DNA of 64,000 nt from CAWGMT01 sp963823675. Lineage in GTDB: Bacteria > Planctomycetota > Planctomycetia > Isosphaerales > Isosphaeraceae. Each line of letters begins with the position of its first letter. Position 1 is the first letter of the stretch. A model generated the notes under the pieces. It was not told the DNA's origin. It searched no databases and worked only from the letters and a program-made list of their open reading frames with translations. Below, piece by piece: positions 27,788 to 36,430 of this stretch. The position numbers and the translations under genes are program-made. Where the stretch lies: NCBI GenBank assembly GCA_963823675.1, contig CAWGMT010000016.1, forward strand, positions 682,001-746,000, read 5' to 3'.

Positions 27788-28921
27788 CTACTTTTTCACC
27801 GGGGCTCGATCGTAGCACGCGCCTAGCTCCTCCTGGGGCGTGTTGATTCCCAGCGAGGTCAGCGACCAGCTTGCACCATTTTCCCGGTCGCCGAGATAGA
27901 GGTCATACCCGCCCTGTCCGCCGGCGCGGGTGCTCGAATAGACGACGAGGCGGTCGTCGATCGGATAAGGGTCGGAGCTGTCCGACCCGAGCTGATTGAA
28001 ACGGAGCGGGCTGCGTGTTCGGCCATCCAGCGAAGCAACCCAGACCTGATCGTGATGGTCGGTCCGACTCGTCCAGCGGACGTAGAGGAAGCGTGAGGCG
28101 TCAAGCGGTACAGGGAAGTATTCCTGGATTTCCGGCTCGATCGCGAGGGGACGCCGCGTGCCGTTCGCTACATCGATGAGAAAGAGATCCATATCCTTGC
28201 GTGCTCCCTCGGCGTAGACGACGTGTTCCCCGTCCGGAGTGAACATTGGCATTGATCGCTCGGCTCTCGCGCCGCCAAACGGGATGGACTGGATCTGCCG
28301 ATTCGTGAGATCCATGATCCGGATCTCGCCATCCTGCTTGAAGAGGATTCGCTTGCCGTCCGGTGCGAACCTTGGGTCCTCGTCTCGCGTGCCGATCTCC
28401 TTGGTGAGGTTGAAGGGTTTCGCCCGGCTGTCCACCTTCCAAAGGTAGACATCCCACGCATTGCCGCGATGTTGGCCTCGAGGGACTCCCATGAAGACGA
28501 TCTGTTTGCCATCAGGGGAGAAATTGCCGTTGATCGCGTGGTCGATCTCCCAGCGTTCGCTGAGGCATCTGAGCCGCTTCGTCCCGAAGTCGTAGAGATA
28601 GAGGCGGCCGTCCCACGCGTCGTAATTGGTATAGCGGTGGAAGACGATTCGGCCATGAAGCCTCAAAGCGGGGTTGGGCGGGTTCGCCGCTGTGCCGCGA
28701 GTGCTGCTCCTCGCGCCGGTCGGTGCGGACTGCCCTCCGAGCGGTATGGAACCCATACCCCGAAGGTTCGTCCCCGACATCGCCGAGTCCGGTCGGCGAT
28801 CGCGGCGATTTTCCGCCTTGCCCGCCTTGAGGGTTACCTCTTGTGCGCCGGTGGATGCGGTAACTGTCATCAGGACGACGGCCTGGAGCGCGGTGCTTCG
28901 GAGCTTGCTCGCGGCTTTCAT
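27788..28921 (-). CDS. TolB-like beta-propeller protein, exported
   Basis: ATG 28921, with GAGGA upstream, opens a signal peptide (LRSTALQAVVLMTVTASTGA) and gives a 377-residue protein. From about residue 80, TolB/PD40-type blades follow one another: NGNFSPDGKQIVFMG, DPRFAPDGKRILFKQDGEI, MPMFTPDGEHVVYAEGARKD, and DRLVVYSSTRAGGQGGYDLY. Such propellers in planctomycetes are periplasmic and probably bind proteins or ligands; no catalytic motif is seen. A longer frame upstream to 29119 has no similarity. The gene starts 150 bases after the end of ruvC on the same strand. Confidence 0.8.
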   Translation of the reverse strand: MKAASKLRSTALQAVVLMTVTASTGAQEVTLKAGKAENRRDRRPDSAMSGTNLRGMGSIPLGGQSAPTGARSSTRGTAANPPNPALRLHGRIVFHRYTNYDAWDGRLYLYDFGTKRLRCLSERWEIDHAINGNFSPDGKQIVFMGVPRGQHRGNAWDVYLWKVDSRAKPFNLTKEIGTRDEDPRFAPDGKRILFKQDGEIRIMDLTNRQIQSIPFGGARAERSMPMFTPDGEHVVYAEGARKDMDLFLIDVANGTRRPLAIEPEIQEYFPVPLDASRFLYVRWTSRTDHHDQVWVASLDGRTRSPLRFNQLGSDSSDPYPIDDRLVVYSSTRAGGQGGYDLYLGDRENGASWSLTSLGINTPQEELGACYDRAPVKK

Positions 28922-29070
28922 AGTAACGTCCTCAAGTATGTCGCATCGTTCGGGGACATAAGGGCTAATATGCCGTGGCCCTGGACAGGAGTTTCCTGGG
29001 AAAACTCCAGCACAACTGAATTGGGCCGCCCGGTACCTGAGCCGCGCGGCCGACTTATCTCCGGACCGTT

Positions 29071-29622
29071 CTAACTGTTCCCCAACCCTCGCCGATTGCG
29101 GCTGATGTGAAAATGGCAAAGGGCGACCGCACAGGCATCGGCGACGTCGTGCGGCTCCGGGAGGCGCTCCAGCCCGAGCTCGGTCATGATCGCGTGCTGG
29201 ATCTGCAGCTTGGGGGCCCGTCCGTTGCCTGTCAGGGTTTTTTTGATCCGGGTCGCCGCGTAACCGAAGATTGGTGTCTCTCGTTGGGCGGCCGCCAGCA
29301 CGATTGCACCGCGAGCGTGCGCCATCAGAATCGCCGTACGGGGATAGCGGACATGGCTGTGGACCCGTTCCAGTGCGACCGAACCCGGCGGGAATGCCTC
29401 GAGTAATTCGCTGATGCTTTGATGTATCCAGACGAGCCGATCGCCCATTGCCGAGCCCGCGGAGCGCGGGCGGATCACTCCGGCCTCCACGACGAATGGA
29501 CCGGTTGGCGACGGATCGACCACGGCATATCCGGTCACGTTCAGACCGGGGTCGATGCCCACCACGCGCTCCGGGACGCGGGCCGACCCTGATCGCTGTG
29601 TTGCTTCCGTGATGGGTTCCAT
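29071..29622 (-). CDS. ruvC: Holliday junction endonuclease RuvC
   Basis: RuvC resolves Holliday junctions with the RuvAB motor. The 183-residue protein has the RNase H-like active site: first Asp in VVGIDPGLNVTGYAV, Glu in SVALERVHSHV, and the Asp pair in PHDVADACAVALCH. The conserved ATRIKKTLTGNGRA segment is present. Length and motifs are normal. ruvA and ruvB are not next to it. It lies downstream of cysS on the same strand, separated by 147 bases holding a long hairpin. Confidence 0.95.
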   Translation of the reverse strand: MEPITEATQRSGSARVPERVVGIDPGLNVTGYAVVDPSPTGPFVVEAGVIRPRSAGSAMGDRLVWIHQSISELLEAFPPGSVALERVHSHVRYPRTAILMAHARGAIVLAAAQRETPIFGYAATRIKKTLTGNGRAPKLQIQHAIMTELGLERLPEPHDVADACAVALCHFHISRNRRGLGNS

Positions 29623-29670
29623 TCCGGGCGTTGCTCCTTCTTCCGGAATTGGTTTCAGCGACAGAGTTGT

Positions 29671-29740
29671 TTAACCCGGAGCCAACGGCGACGGCGACCG
29701 TACATAGCGGGGAGCGCCGTCGCCGTTGGCTCCGGGTTAA
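29671..29740. repeat. Perfect 26-base inverted repeat (hairpin)
   Basis: Arms at 29671-29696 and 29715-29740 are exact reverse complements, with an 18-base loop. The arm begins TTAACCCGGAGCC. The element is symmetrical, flanked by TTAA-containing ends, and lies between cysS and ruvC. There is no T-run, so a simple intrinsic terminator is less likely than a REP/MITE-like palindrome. Confidence 0.9.
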
Positions 29741-29769
29741 ACGAATACGGTGATCGCAGCTTGACCGCG

Positions 29770-31300
29770 CTATGTGTCATGAGTATCAATGCGCCTCATC
29801 ACGCGGAGCGTGATGACTACGTTCGATCGATGCGCCAGCGGGTTCCGTTCGGGTCGATCCTCCAGGGTGACGCCCAGCTTCGTGAGCCGGTTGCGGATTT
29901 CATCGGCCAGGGCGAAGTTCTTTTCCTTGCGGAGCCGGGCCCGAAGCTCGATCAGGAGCTCGATCAGAGGTTCGGTTAGCGTATCGCCGGCGGGCTGGGC
30001 GGCGGCCGGCCGCTGGCGGAACAAGCCGAGGATCTGGCTCATTTCCTTGAGCGCGAGCATGCCCGCGCGATATTCGACGAGCTGGCTCGCTGTTTCCGGG
30101 CTTGCCGCGGGCTTCATCTGATTGGCGAACCGATTGATTGCGTGGACCATCTCGAAGAGCTCGCCCAGGGCGCCGCCGGTGTTGAAGTCGTCGTCCATCG
30201 CGTCGAGAAACCGCTGCCGGTGCTCGGCGATCTCCTGCAGCAACGAGGAACCGCCCGGGTCAAACGCCTGCCGGCGGGTCGCGGCCGTGAGCTGGTCGAA
30301 GCGCTCGCCGGTGAGCTCCTCGAATCGCTCGAAGGCCCGGTAGAACAATCGCAGTCCCCGCTCAATCTCATCGAGCCGGTGGGGCCCGAAATCGATGGGA
30401 CGGCGATAATGGCTGGACAGCAAGAGTGCGCGGAGAGTATCCGATCGATGGGCCTTGAGCAGGTCGCTCATGAGGACGATCGTGCCGGGGTCGGATTTGG
30501 AGATCTTCCGCCCCTCCTTGGTGAGCAGGCCATTGTGCATCCAGAATGAGGCAAACGTTTCGCCGCTAAATGACTCCGACTGGACGAGCTCGTTCTCGTG
30601 GTGCGGGAAGACGAGATCCAGACCGCCGCCGTGAATGTCAAAATGCTTGCCGAGATACTTCATGCTCATCGCCGAGCATTCGATGTGCCAGCCCGGCCGT
30701 CCCGGTCCCCAGGGGCTCTGCCACGACGGCTCGCCGGGCTTTGAGCGTTTCCAGAGCGCGAAATCACCCGGGTGGCGCTTGAGCGCCGACGGCTCGATCC
30801 GCGCCGGCCAGGAGCTCCTCGGGATCGCGGTGGCTGAGCTTGCCATAAGCGGCTGCTTTGCTCACGTTGAAGTAGACGTCGCCCTCCGACTCGTAGGCGA
30901 AATCCTTGTCGATCAGCGACTGGGTGATTGCGACGATCTCGGAAATGTGCTCGGTCGCCCGCGGCATCTGGTCGATCCCATCCACGCCCAGGGCCGCGAG
31001 GCACTCGAGGTAATCCTTGGTTACCAGCCGCGCCAGTTCCTGGACCGTGGTTCCGTCTTTCTGCGCCTGGATGATCAGCTTGTCGTCGACGTCGGTGATA
31101 TTGACCACCCACGTCACTTCGTAACCGAGATAGACGAGGTAGCGTTTGATCGTGTCGAAGATCACCGGCCCGACCATGTGGCCGATATGGCTCGGTGAAT
31201 AGACCGTCGGTCCGCAGACGTACATCCCGACCTTCCCGGGATGAACCGTCTGAAAAGGCTCCTTGCTCTGGCTCAGTGTGTTGTAAACGCGCAGCGACAT
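29770..31300 (-). CDS. cysS: Cysteinyl-tRNA synthetase; frameshift near 30800
   Basis: CysS charges tRNA-Cys and is essential. The N-terminal part (31300 to about 30805) has VGMYVCGPTVYSPSHIGHMV, with the zinc Cys and the HIGH-type box, and TWVVNITDVDDKLI. The C-terminal part is read in another frame and holds GRPGWHIECSAMS (second zinc Cys), DIHGGGLDLVFPHHENE, and TKEGRKISKSDPGTI, a KMSKS-type loop written KISKS. The parts join at LLAGA/RIEPSALKRHPGDF; restoring a GC pair in the short GCGC tract at about 30800-30805 gives the consensus LLAGAR. Because the gene is essential, a sequence error is more likely than a natural mutation. Confidence 0.9.
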
Positions 31301-31411
31301 GGGAACACAATTCGATTTAAGTTAGTAAGCTGGCTTCGAGGCTCGATTTGATACTCCACGTCAGAAACGGTCAAGGCAAATCGAGTTCGCGCCTTACACG
31401 CCAACGGCGGA

Positions 31412-31894
31412 TCATGCCTTCGCCGCCGGCTCGATCAGCACGACGGCTTGACAGGTGATGGCCTCGCTTCGGCCGATCGGGCCGACGTGTTCACCGGTCT
31501 TGGCTTTGACGTTGATCGCCATCTCGCCGACGTGGAGAGCGCGCGCAAGGTTGGTGCGGATCTCTGGCTTGTGGGGGCCGAGCCTGGGCTCCTGGGCATG
31601 AATGATCAGGTCGCAATTAACGGCTCGCCACCCGGTTTGCTCGACGCGGTCGACCACCTCCGCCAGGAGACGCATGCTATCGGCTCCTTGCCACTTGGGA
31701 TCGGTATCCGGGTAATGCTCTCCAATGTCACCCAGGCCGGCAGCGCCCAAGAGGGCGTCGGCAACGGCATGACACACGACGTCGGCGTCGGAGTGTCCCA
31801 CTAAACCGCGCGAGTGGGCGATCCTGAGTCCGCCGAGTATCAGAGGGCGTCCCTCGCTCAGCCGGTGTGTGTCGTGCCCGATGCCTACCCGCAC
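31412..31894 (-). CDS. ispF: 2-C-methyl-D-erythritol 2,4-cyclodiphosphate synthase IspF
   Basis: IspF catalyses the fifth step of the MEP isoprenoid pathway. From GTG 31894 the protein has 160 residues, the normal length. The zinc-binding DxH is in GIGHDTHRL at the N-terminus and the third ligand in LVGHSDADVVCHAV; LGDIGEHYPDTDPKW and VKAKTGEHVGPIGR are family signatures. The GTG was chosen because VRVGIGHDTHR begins there and GGAG lies about 8 bases upstream; the longer frame has no similarity. The long hairpin at 31934-31994 lies just upstream. Confidence 0.95.
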   Translation of the reverse strand: MRVGIGHDTHRLSEGRPLILGGLRIAHSRGLVGHSDADVVCHAVADALLGAAGLGDIGEHYPDTDPKWQGADSMRLLAEVVDRVEQTGWRAVNCDLIIHAQEPRLGPHKPEIRTNLARALHVGEMAINVKAKTGEHVGPIGRSEAITCQAVVLIEPAAKA

Positions 31895-32435
31895 GCTGAG
31901 ACTCCAACCGATCGAGAACCAGATTTCTGCTCCGGGAGGGCGAGGCTCCGTCCGAGCCGCTCTGCGAAAGGCTCGGACGGAGCCTCGCCCTCCCTTCCGC
32001 GAGAACGTTGGCACCTCTCAGTACTCAGCACGCTCCGCGTGATCGTCTCCGAACAAGAGACCGGTGAGAATCGTAGCGTTTTCTCGCCGGCCTGGCTATC
32101 CCGCGCATCGGCGTCGCGGCTAATTCCCAGTGGTCATCACCGCCTCTGTCGTTTTGAGAAGAAATGTTTCAAGTCCAAGCCAATGAAAGACGGTTCGCAG
32201 ACGCCGCCATGTTTTTTTCAAAAATATTAAAGTCAGTGAGGGCAACACCTTCAATCGATTGGGTAAGTAACGATCTCGTTCATGGCACTGGAGATGCGTT
32301 AACGGAGCCAACAACACGACCCTTGCGGGGATGACCTGACAACCGGTGTTCTGCCGGGACGACGCGGTCGAATTGCGTGCGATCCGTGGGAACCAAGGTA
32401 AACTCCGAAAACAACGAGGCGAGAAGGAGGAGATC
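31895..32435. other. Divergent intergenic region between ispF and csrA
   Basis: About 540 bases. It contains the 25-base inverted repeat at 31934-31994 and an A+T-rich patch at about 32210-32235 that could hold the csrA promoter. No gene or RNA is recognised. Confidence 0.4.
31934..31994. repeat. Perfect 25-base inverted repeat (hairpin)
   Basis: Arms at 31934-31958 and 31970-31994 are exact reverse complements with an 11-base loop. The left arm begins GGGAGGGCGAGGCTCC. It lies 39 bases upstream of the ispF start and has no T-run. It resembles the other long hairpin in the window in arm length but not in sequence, and looks like a dispersed REP-type palindrome. Confidence 0.9.
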
Positions 32436-32630
32436 ATGCTGGTACTGAGCCGCAAATTGAATGAGAAGATCGTGATCGATGGCGGAATCGTCGTGACGGT
32501 CTTGAAGATCGATCGCAACCAGATCCGGTTGGGGATCCAGGCGCCCGAGCACGTGCGGGTCTTGCGCGAAGAGATCGCCGGATCCTGGCGCGGTGCCGGG
32601 TCGAATGAAGCAGTTGCGGCGAACGTCTGA
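32436..32630 (+). CDS. csrA: Carbon storage regulator CsrA
   Basis: CsrA is a small dimeric RNA-binding protein that controls translation by binding GGA-containing leaders. The 64-residue protein starts at ATG 32436 after AAGGAGGAG, with MLVLSRKLNEKIVIDGGIVV and the RNA-binding segment LGIQAPEHVRVLREEI. Both ends of the binding surface (the LSRKL strand and the VxVxREEI strand) are intact. The extension after EEIAGSWRGAG is not conserved. It is monocistronic. Confidence 0.95.
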   Translation: MLVLSRKLNEKIVIDGGIVVTVLKIDRNQIRLGIQAPEHVRVLREEIAGSWRGAGSNEAVAANV

Positions 32631-32768
32631 CTTAAAGAAAAGGGTGTGCGGCGATTGGTTTCTGCTCGACAACGGAGCCGCGGTCGATTAGTTTGATTGG
32701 GGTATTTGCTGGTGGGCCAGGCCAGCCGTGAGACGTCGCAACAAACGGTCGCGAGAGGAGATTTTTTC

Positions 32769-34025
32769 ATGCACGATGAGCACGACCAGCCTCGGGAATC
32801 GGCGAGGCCGGTGAACCGCCGGGATTTCTTGGGAACAGGGGCGGGTGCGTTAGCAGCGGCGTCAGTGCTGGGGAACGGTCAGCAGGCCGCCGCCCAGGCG
32901 GCATCCAAGAATACTCAATCGGCTGTATTGCCCAAGCGGACGCTGGGGCGCACGGGCGTCGAGGTGACGATCCTCAACCTCGGAACCTGGCGGAGCGTGG
33001 GGCTCGATCGAATCCTTCGCTTCGCGTGGGCAAACGGCGTTCGGTATGTCGATACGGCGAGAGTCTACGGTTCGGAGCCGGCCATCGGCCGCTGGCTGCA
33101 CGCAATGCCGGAGATCCGCAAGGAGCTCTTCCTCGTCACCAAGGACACGCCGTCGACCCCGCGGCAGCTCATCAACCAACTCGACCAACGCCTGGCGGCG
33201 CTCAAGACCGACTACGTCGATTTGATCTTCATCCACGCGCTGGGCGACCACCACTTCGATCAAGTCGTGGATTGGCCCAAGAGCAAGGAGTTCAAGGAGA
33301 CGGCCGAAGCGATTCGCAAGTCAGGCAAGGCGAAATTCGTGGGGTTCTCGACCCACTTCAAGTTCCGCGCTCAGCTTCTGCAGGCGGCGGCCGACGGCGG
33401 CTTCGTCAACGTGATCATGCTGCAGAACAATCCCTGGATCGCTGAGGAGATTGGCCAAGAAGACGAGATCAACCGCGCTCTCGACGCATGCCACAAGCGC
33501 GGCATCGGGCTGATCTCCATGAAGCAGGTTGCCGGCAATACGAACCTGGGCGAGATCGGGCGGCTACTGCCCGCTGCTTTCAAGGAGAAAGGGCTGAGTC
33601 CGTACCAGGGGCTGCTGCACGCCATCTGGACCGATGAGCGTTTTTCATCTTGCTGCGTCTCGATGCGTAACACCGACCAGGTTCGCGAGAATACCCAGGC
33701 GGTGCGCATGTTCAAGCCGCTCACCAAGGCCGAGATCGACCAGTTGCGCGATGCCTGCATCGCCGCGGGGCCGACCCTATGTGCAAGCTGCGACGGCCGG
33801 TGTAGCCAGGCCGCCGGCACCTTGGCCGAGCTGGGCAACCTGACGCGATTTCTCACCTACCATGACCATCACGGCTATCGTGCCGAGGCTCGGCGGCTGT
33901 ATGGTCAGCTCAGCGATCCCGCGCGCGACTGGGCCGGCGCCGACCTGGAGGCCGCACGCCAGGCCTGCCCGAACAAGCTCGACTTTGCCAAGCTGTTACG
34001 ACGCGCGGACGAGGTTCTCGGTTAA
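32769..34025 (+). CDS. Exported aldo/keto reductase with C-terminal cysteine cluster
   Basis: ATG 32769 (AGAGGAGA upstream) gives 418 residues with a Tat signal (VNRRDFLGTGAGALAAASV). The aldo/keto reductase barrel follows, with the usual catalytic tetrad positions: Asp and Tyr in DTARVYGSE, Lys in FLVTKDTPS, His in FIHALGDHH. Near the end, CASCDGRCSQA is a cluster typical of the ferredoxin-like tail of this family. Such Tat-exported oxidoreductases are common in planctomycetes; the substrate is unknown. The stop overlaps that of a converging remnant. Confidence 0.88.
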   Translation: MHDEHDQPRESARPVNRRDFLGTGAGALAAASVLGNGQQAAAQAASKNTQSAVLPKRTLGRTGVEVTILNLGTWRSVGLDRILRFAWANGVRYVDTARVYGSEPAIGRWLHAMPEIRKELFLVTKDTPSTPRQLINQLDQRLAALKTDYVDLIFIHALGDHHFDQVVDWPKSKEFKETAEAIRKSGKAKFVGFSTHFKFRAQLLQAAADGGFVNVIMLQNNPWIAEEIGQEDEINRALDACHKRGIGLISMKQVAGNTNLGEIGRLLPAAFKEKGLSPYQGLLHAIWTDERFSSCCVSMRNTDQVRENTQAVRMFKPLTKAEIDQLRDACIAAGPTLCASCDGRCSQAAGTLAELGNLTRFLTYHDHHGYRAEARRLYGQLSDPARDWAGADLEAARQACPNKLDFAKLLRRADEVLG

Positions 34026-34210
34026 CGCGGTAGCGCAGGGTCTGCATGCGTCCGAGGTCCCAGGCTAGCGTCGTTCGCCACCCAACGCTTGATGATCACT
34101 TCGGCATTTGGCTCGGCGAACACACGCGCGGCGATCTTGATCGTCGTCTTGTCGTCGGGACCATAATATGCCACGGTGGCGATCGGGTATTTCAGTGGCG
34201 GGTTCCGGTT
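34022..34210 (-). pseudogene. Remnant of a planctomycete conserved hypothetical gene
   Basis: Reading the minus strand from about 34210 gives PPLKYPIATVAYYGPDDKTT and IKIAARVFAEPNAEVIIKRW, ending at TAA 34022-34024. The YPIATVAYYGPDDKTT start resembles a conserved family of about 110 residues found in planctomycetes and cyanobacteria. No usable start codon precedes it: an in-frame TGA lies upstream, with no ATG or GTG between. The C-terminal half of the family, with its Cys-rich end, is missing. It is short and most likely a gene fragment. Confidence 0.5.
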
Positions 34211-34346
34211 CCCAGGCCGGCTGGGGCCACGTCTCGATCAATTCGGGCCGCGACGTCTTGCAGCCGGCAATTCCCAATTTGTGGCAGCTCGTGGTTGCCC
34301 CACTCCGGCGAGACTCGGCAAATTGAGCAATTCAGCCGCTCCACTC

Positions 34347-34375
34347 TTGAAGCGTGGCGGTCCGGCGGTTATAGT
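34347..34375 (+). promoter_or_regulatory. Candidate sigma70-type promoter for the rpmJ-rplQ operon
   Basis: TTGAAG at 34347-34352 and TATAGT at 34370-34375 are separated by exactly 17 bases, close to the consensus. It lies about 95 bases upstream of the rpmJ ATG and is the best promoter match seen in the window. The position fits an operon that begins at rpmJ. Confidence 0.6.
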
Positions 34376-34470
34376 TACCAAATTGGGCCTACGCCCGGGT
34401 AGGGAATTTCTGTCTTCAGGATGACGGCTCTCCGGACGCCCGGAGCGAGTCGAAACGGTCGAAGCGAAAC

Positions 34471-34584
34471 ATGAAAGTCCGATCAAGCGTCAAGCGGATC
34501 TGCGAGAACTGCAAGATCGTGCGCCGTCAGGGCAAGGTGTACGTGATTTGCACCAACCCCCGCCACAAGCAGCGGCAGGGCTGA
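34471..34584 (+). CDS. rpmJ: 50S ribosomal protein L36 (zinc-binding type)
   Basis: The 37-residue protein (MKVRSSVKRICENCKIVRRQ ... CTNPRHKQRQG) has the complete zinc site, with C-x2-C followed by C-x4-H. It lies first in the alpha operon, directly before rpsM, as is usual. No strong ribosome binding site is seen. Too short for a typical gene-length cutoff, but the sequence is unmistakable. Confidence 0.97.
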   Translation: MKVRSSVKRICENCKIVRRQGKVYVICTNPRHKQRQG

Positions 34585-34662
34585 CCGACCGGAATATACC
34601 ATACCCACACCAGCCAGGCCGATATTCGAACGATGTAAGATGAACGAACGGAGCTAGTGCGG

Positions 34663-35046
34663 ATGCCTCGTATACTCGGCGTCGATATTCCCAATGACAA
34701 GCGCACGATTATCGCGCTGCAGTACATCTATGGGATCGGCCCGTATTTCGCGGGACAGCTTTGCCAGCGCACCGGGATCGATCTGAACAAACGGGCGCGC
34801 GACCTGACCGAGGACGAGCTCACCAAGCTGACCTCGCTTCTGGACAACGAGTATACCGTTGAAGGGCAGCTTCGACGCCAGGTGCAGCAAAACATCGCCC
34901 GGTTGCGCGACATTGGGTGTTATCGCGGTATCCGGCATCGTAAAGGGTTGCCGGTCCGTGGCCAGCGTACGCGAACCAATGCGCGGAGCCGGAAAGGCCC
35001 GCGCAAAACCGTGGCTGGCAAGAAGGGCGTGAAGGAACTGCGATAA
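34663..35046 (+). CDS. rpsM: 30S ribosomal protein S13
   Basis: The 127-residue protein begins MPRILGVDIPNDKRTIIAL, has the YIYGIGPYFA hairpin motif, and ends with the basic RGQRTRTNARSRKGPRKTVA tail. S13 contacts the initiator tRNA and the head of the small subunit. The ATG at 34663 is preferred over a GTG at 34657 because GGAG is at a better distance (9 bases) and the family starts MPRI. It is separated from rpsK by an unusually large gap of 250 bases. Confidence 0.97.
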   Translation: MPRILGVDIPNDKRTIIALQYIYGIGPYFAGQLCQRTGIDLNKRARDLTEDELTKLTSLLDNEYTVEGQLRRQVQQNIARLRDIGCYRGIRHRKGLPVRGQRTRTNARSRKGPRKTVAGKKGVKELR

Positions 35047-35296
35047 CACCAACGGTGGAGCGGTCGCTTTCGATCGGGCCACCGTGGCACTGGGCAATTC
35101 AGGTTGTTCGTGCGGCTTGGGCTATCCCGGGTACAGGGGTAGTCGCCGCCGAATGATCGGCACGGCCCGCTTTTGGGTGGAGATGGCAGCGTCATCGCAA
35201 GCCGGGGCGAAGAGCCGGCATGTGTGGTTTCTCCGAGAGAAGACCGGGAGCAATCCTGGATCGGGACTAGACTAGCGAGATCAGGAGTCGGGAGCC

Positions 35297-35677
35297 GTGG
35301 CGAAGGCCAAGAAGCGGAAGACGCGACGCAACGTCAGCCGGGCTGTGGTGCACATCAAGGCGACGTTCAACAACACGACGGTCACGATTGCCGACCCCAA
35401 CGGTGATGCGTTGTGCTGGGCGTCGGCCGGGACCGTCGGTTTCAAGGGGAGCCGCAAGAGCACGCCGTTTGCCGCGCAGCGGGCGGCCGAGACGGCGGCG
35501 GCGGCGGCGACGAAGTATGGCGTCAAGGAGGTCGAGGTCAAGGTCAAGGGACCAGGCTCGGGGCGAGAAAGTGCGATCACGGCAATCCAGGCTTCGGGAC
35601 TCTTGATCAAGGCGATCGAGGATGTCACGCCGTTGCCGCACAACGGCTGCCGGCCTCCGAAGAAGCGCCGGGTCTGA
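35297..35677 (+). CDS. rpsK: 30S ribosomal protein S11
   Basis: A GTG start at 35297 (AGGAG 9 bases upstream) gives 126 residues. The S11 core is clear: FNNTTVTIADPNGDALCWAS, GFKGSRKSTPFAAQRAAE, VKGPGSGRESAITAIQASG, and the C-terminal PHNGCRPPKKRRV. The protein lies in the platform of the small subunit. Standard length. It sits between rpsM and rpsD in the conserved order of the alpha operon. Confidence 0.97.
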   Translation: MAKAKKRKTRRNVSRAVVHIKATFNNTTVTIADPNGDALCWASAGTVGFKGSRKSTPFAAQRAAETAAAAATKYGVKEVEVKVKGPGSGRESAITAIQASGLLIKAIEDVTPLPHNGCRPPKKRRV

Positions 35678-35760
35678 CGGCGCAATAGCGTGGAGTGTTC
35701 GCCGATAACCAGGTGTTTGGTACCAACGAGTTAAGGACGATCGAGGGCTGCTTTTCCACC

Positions 35761-36390
35761 ATGGGACGTCATATCGGACCGGTTTGCCGACTTTGCCGCC
35801 GTGAGGGCGCGAAGCTTTTCTTGAAAGGAACGCGGTGCGACACGCCTAAGTGCGCGGTCGATCGTCGTGACGGGGTGCCGGGCATGCACCAGTTCCGCCG
35901 CGGCAAGGCCAGCGAGTACGCGATCCGCCTGCGGGAAAAACAGAAGGTCAAGCGATACTACGGAATCTTCGAGCGGCAGTTCCGCAAATATTATGAAGAA
36001 GCCGCCCGGCGGCCCGGCAATACCGGCGATGCGTTGATGTCGCTCCTGGAGCGCCGGCTGGACAATGTGGTGACGCGGTTGGGATTTGCAGTCAGCCGTC
36101 CTCAAGCCCGCCAGTACATCACGCACGGACACATTGCCATCAATGGGCGCAAAGTGGATATTCCCAGCTACCTGGTCCGCCCCGGCGATCAGATCCAGGT
36201 CAAGAATCGCGAACATTCTCGCAAGCTCGTCGCCGACAACCTGGCAGCGGGCGGAGGCCCACCGCTTCCGGAGTGGCTCGACCGCATCAGCACCGAGCCC
36301 CCCGAGGGGCGAGTGAGCCGCCTTCCCGCCGTGCAGGATGTCGGGCTGCCCGTGACGCCCCAGTTGATCATCGAGCTCTTGAGCCGCTGA
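35761..36390 (+). CDS. rpsD: 30S ribosomal protein S4 (zinc-binding type)
   Basis: ATG 35761 begins MGRHIGPVCRLCRREGAKLF, and four cysteines (CRLC ... CDTPKC) form the zinc site of the C+ form of S4. Further on are MSLLERRLDNVVTRLGFAVS and RQYITHGHIAINGRKVDIPS, the S4 RNA-binding domain. S4 is a primary 16S rRNA assembly protein. The 209-residue length is normal. An upstream ATG-like start at 35695 adds only unlike residues. Confidence 0.97.
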   Translation: MGRHIGPVCRLCRREGAKLFLKGTRCDTPKCAVDRRDGVPGMHQFRRGKASEYAIRLREKQKVKRYYGIFERQFRKYYEEAARRPGNTGDALMSLLERRLDNVVTRLGFAVSRPQARQYITHGHIAINGRKVDIPSYLVRPGDQIQVKNREHSRKLVADNLAAGGGPPLPEWLDRISTEPPEGRVSRLPAVQDVGLPVTPQLIIELLSR

Positions 36391-36430
36391 CCTAGCCCGG
36401 TCGAGTGTTTTTTGCGATGGGGAGATTGTG

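Noticed and set aside
29671..29740. Intrinsic terminator of cysS.
   Set aside because: There is no T-run on either side and the stem is much longer than usual; kept as a palindromic repeat instead.
32120..32770. A 216-codon minus-strand frame across csrA.
   Set aside because: It is antisense to csrA, has no recognisable domain, and lacks a ribosome binding site.
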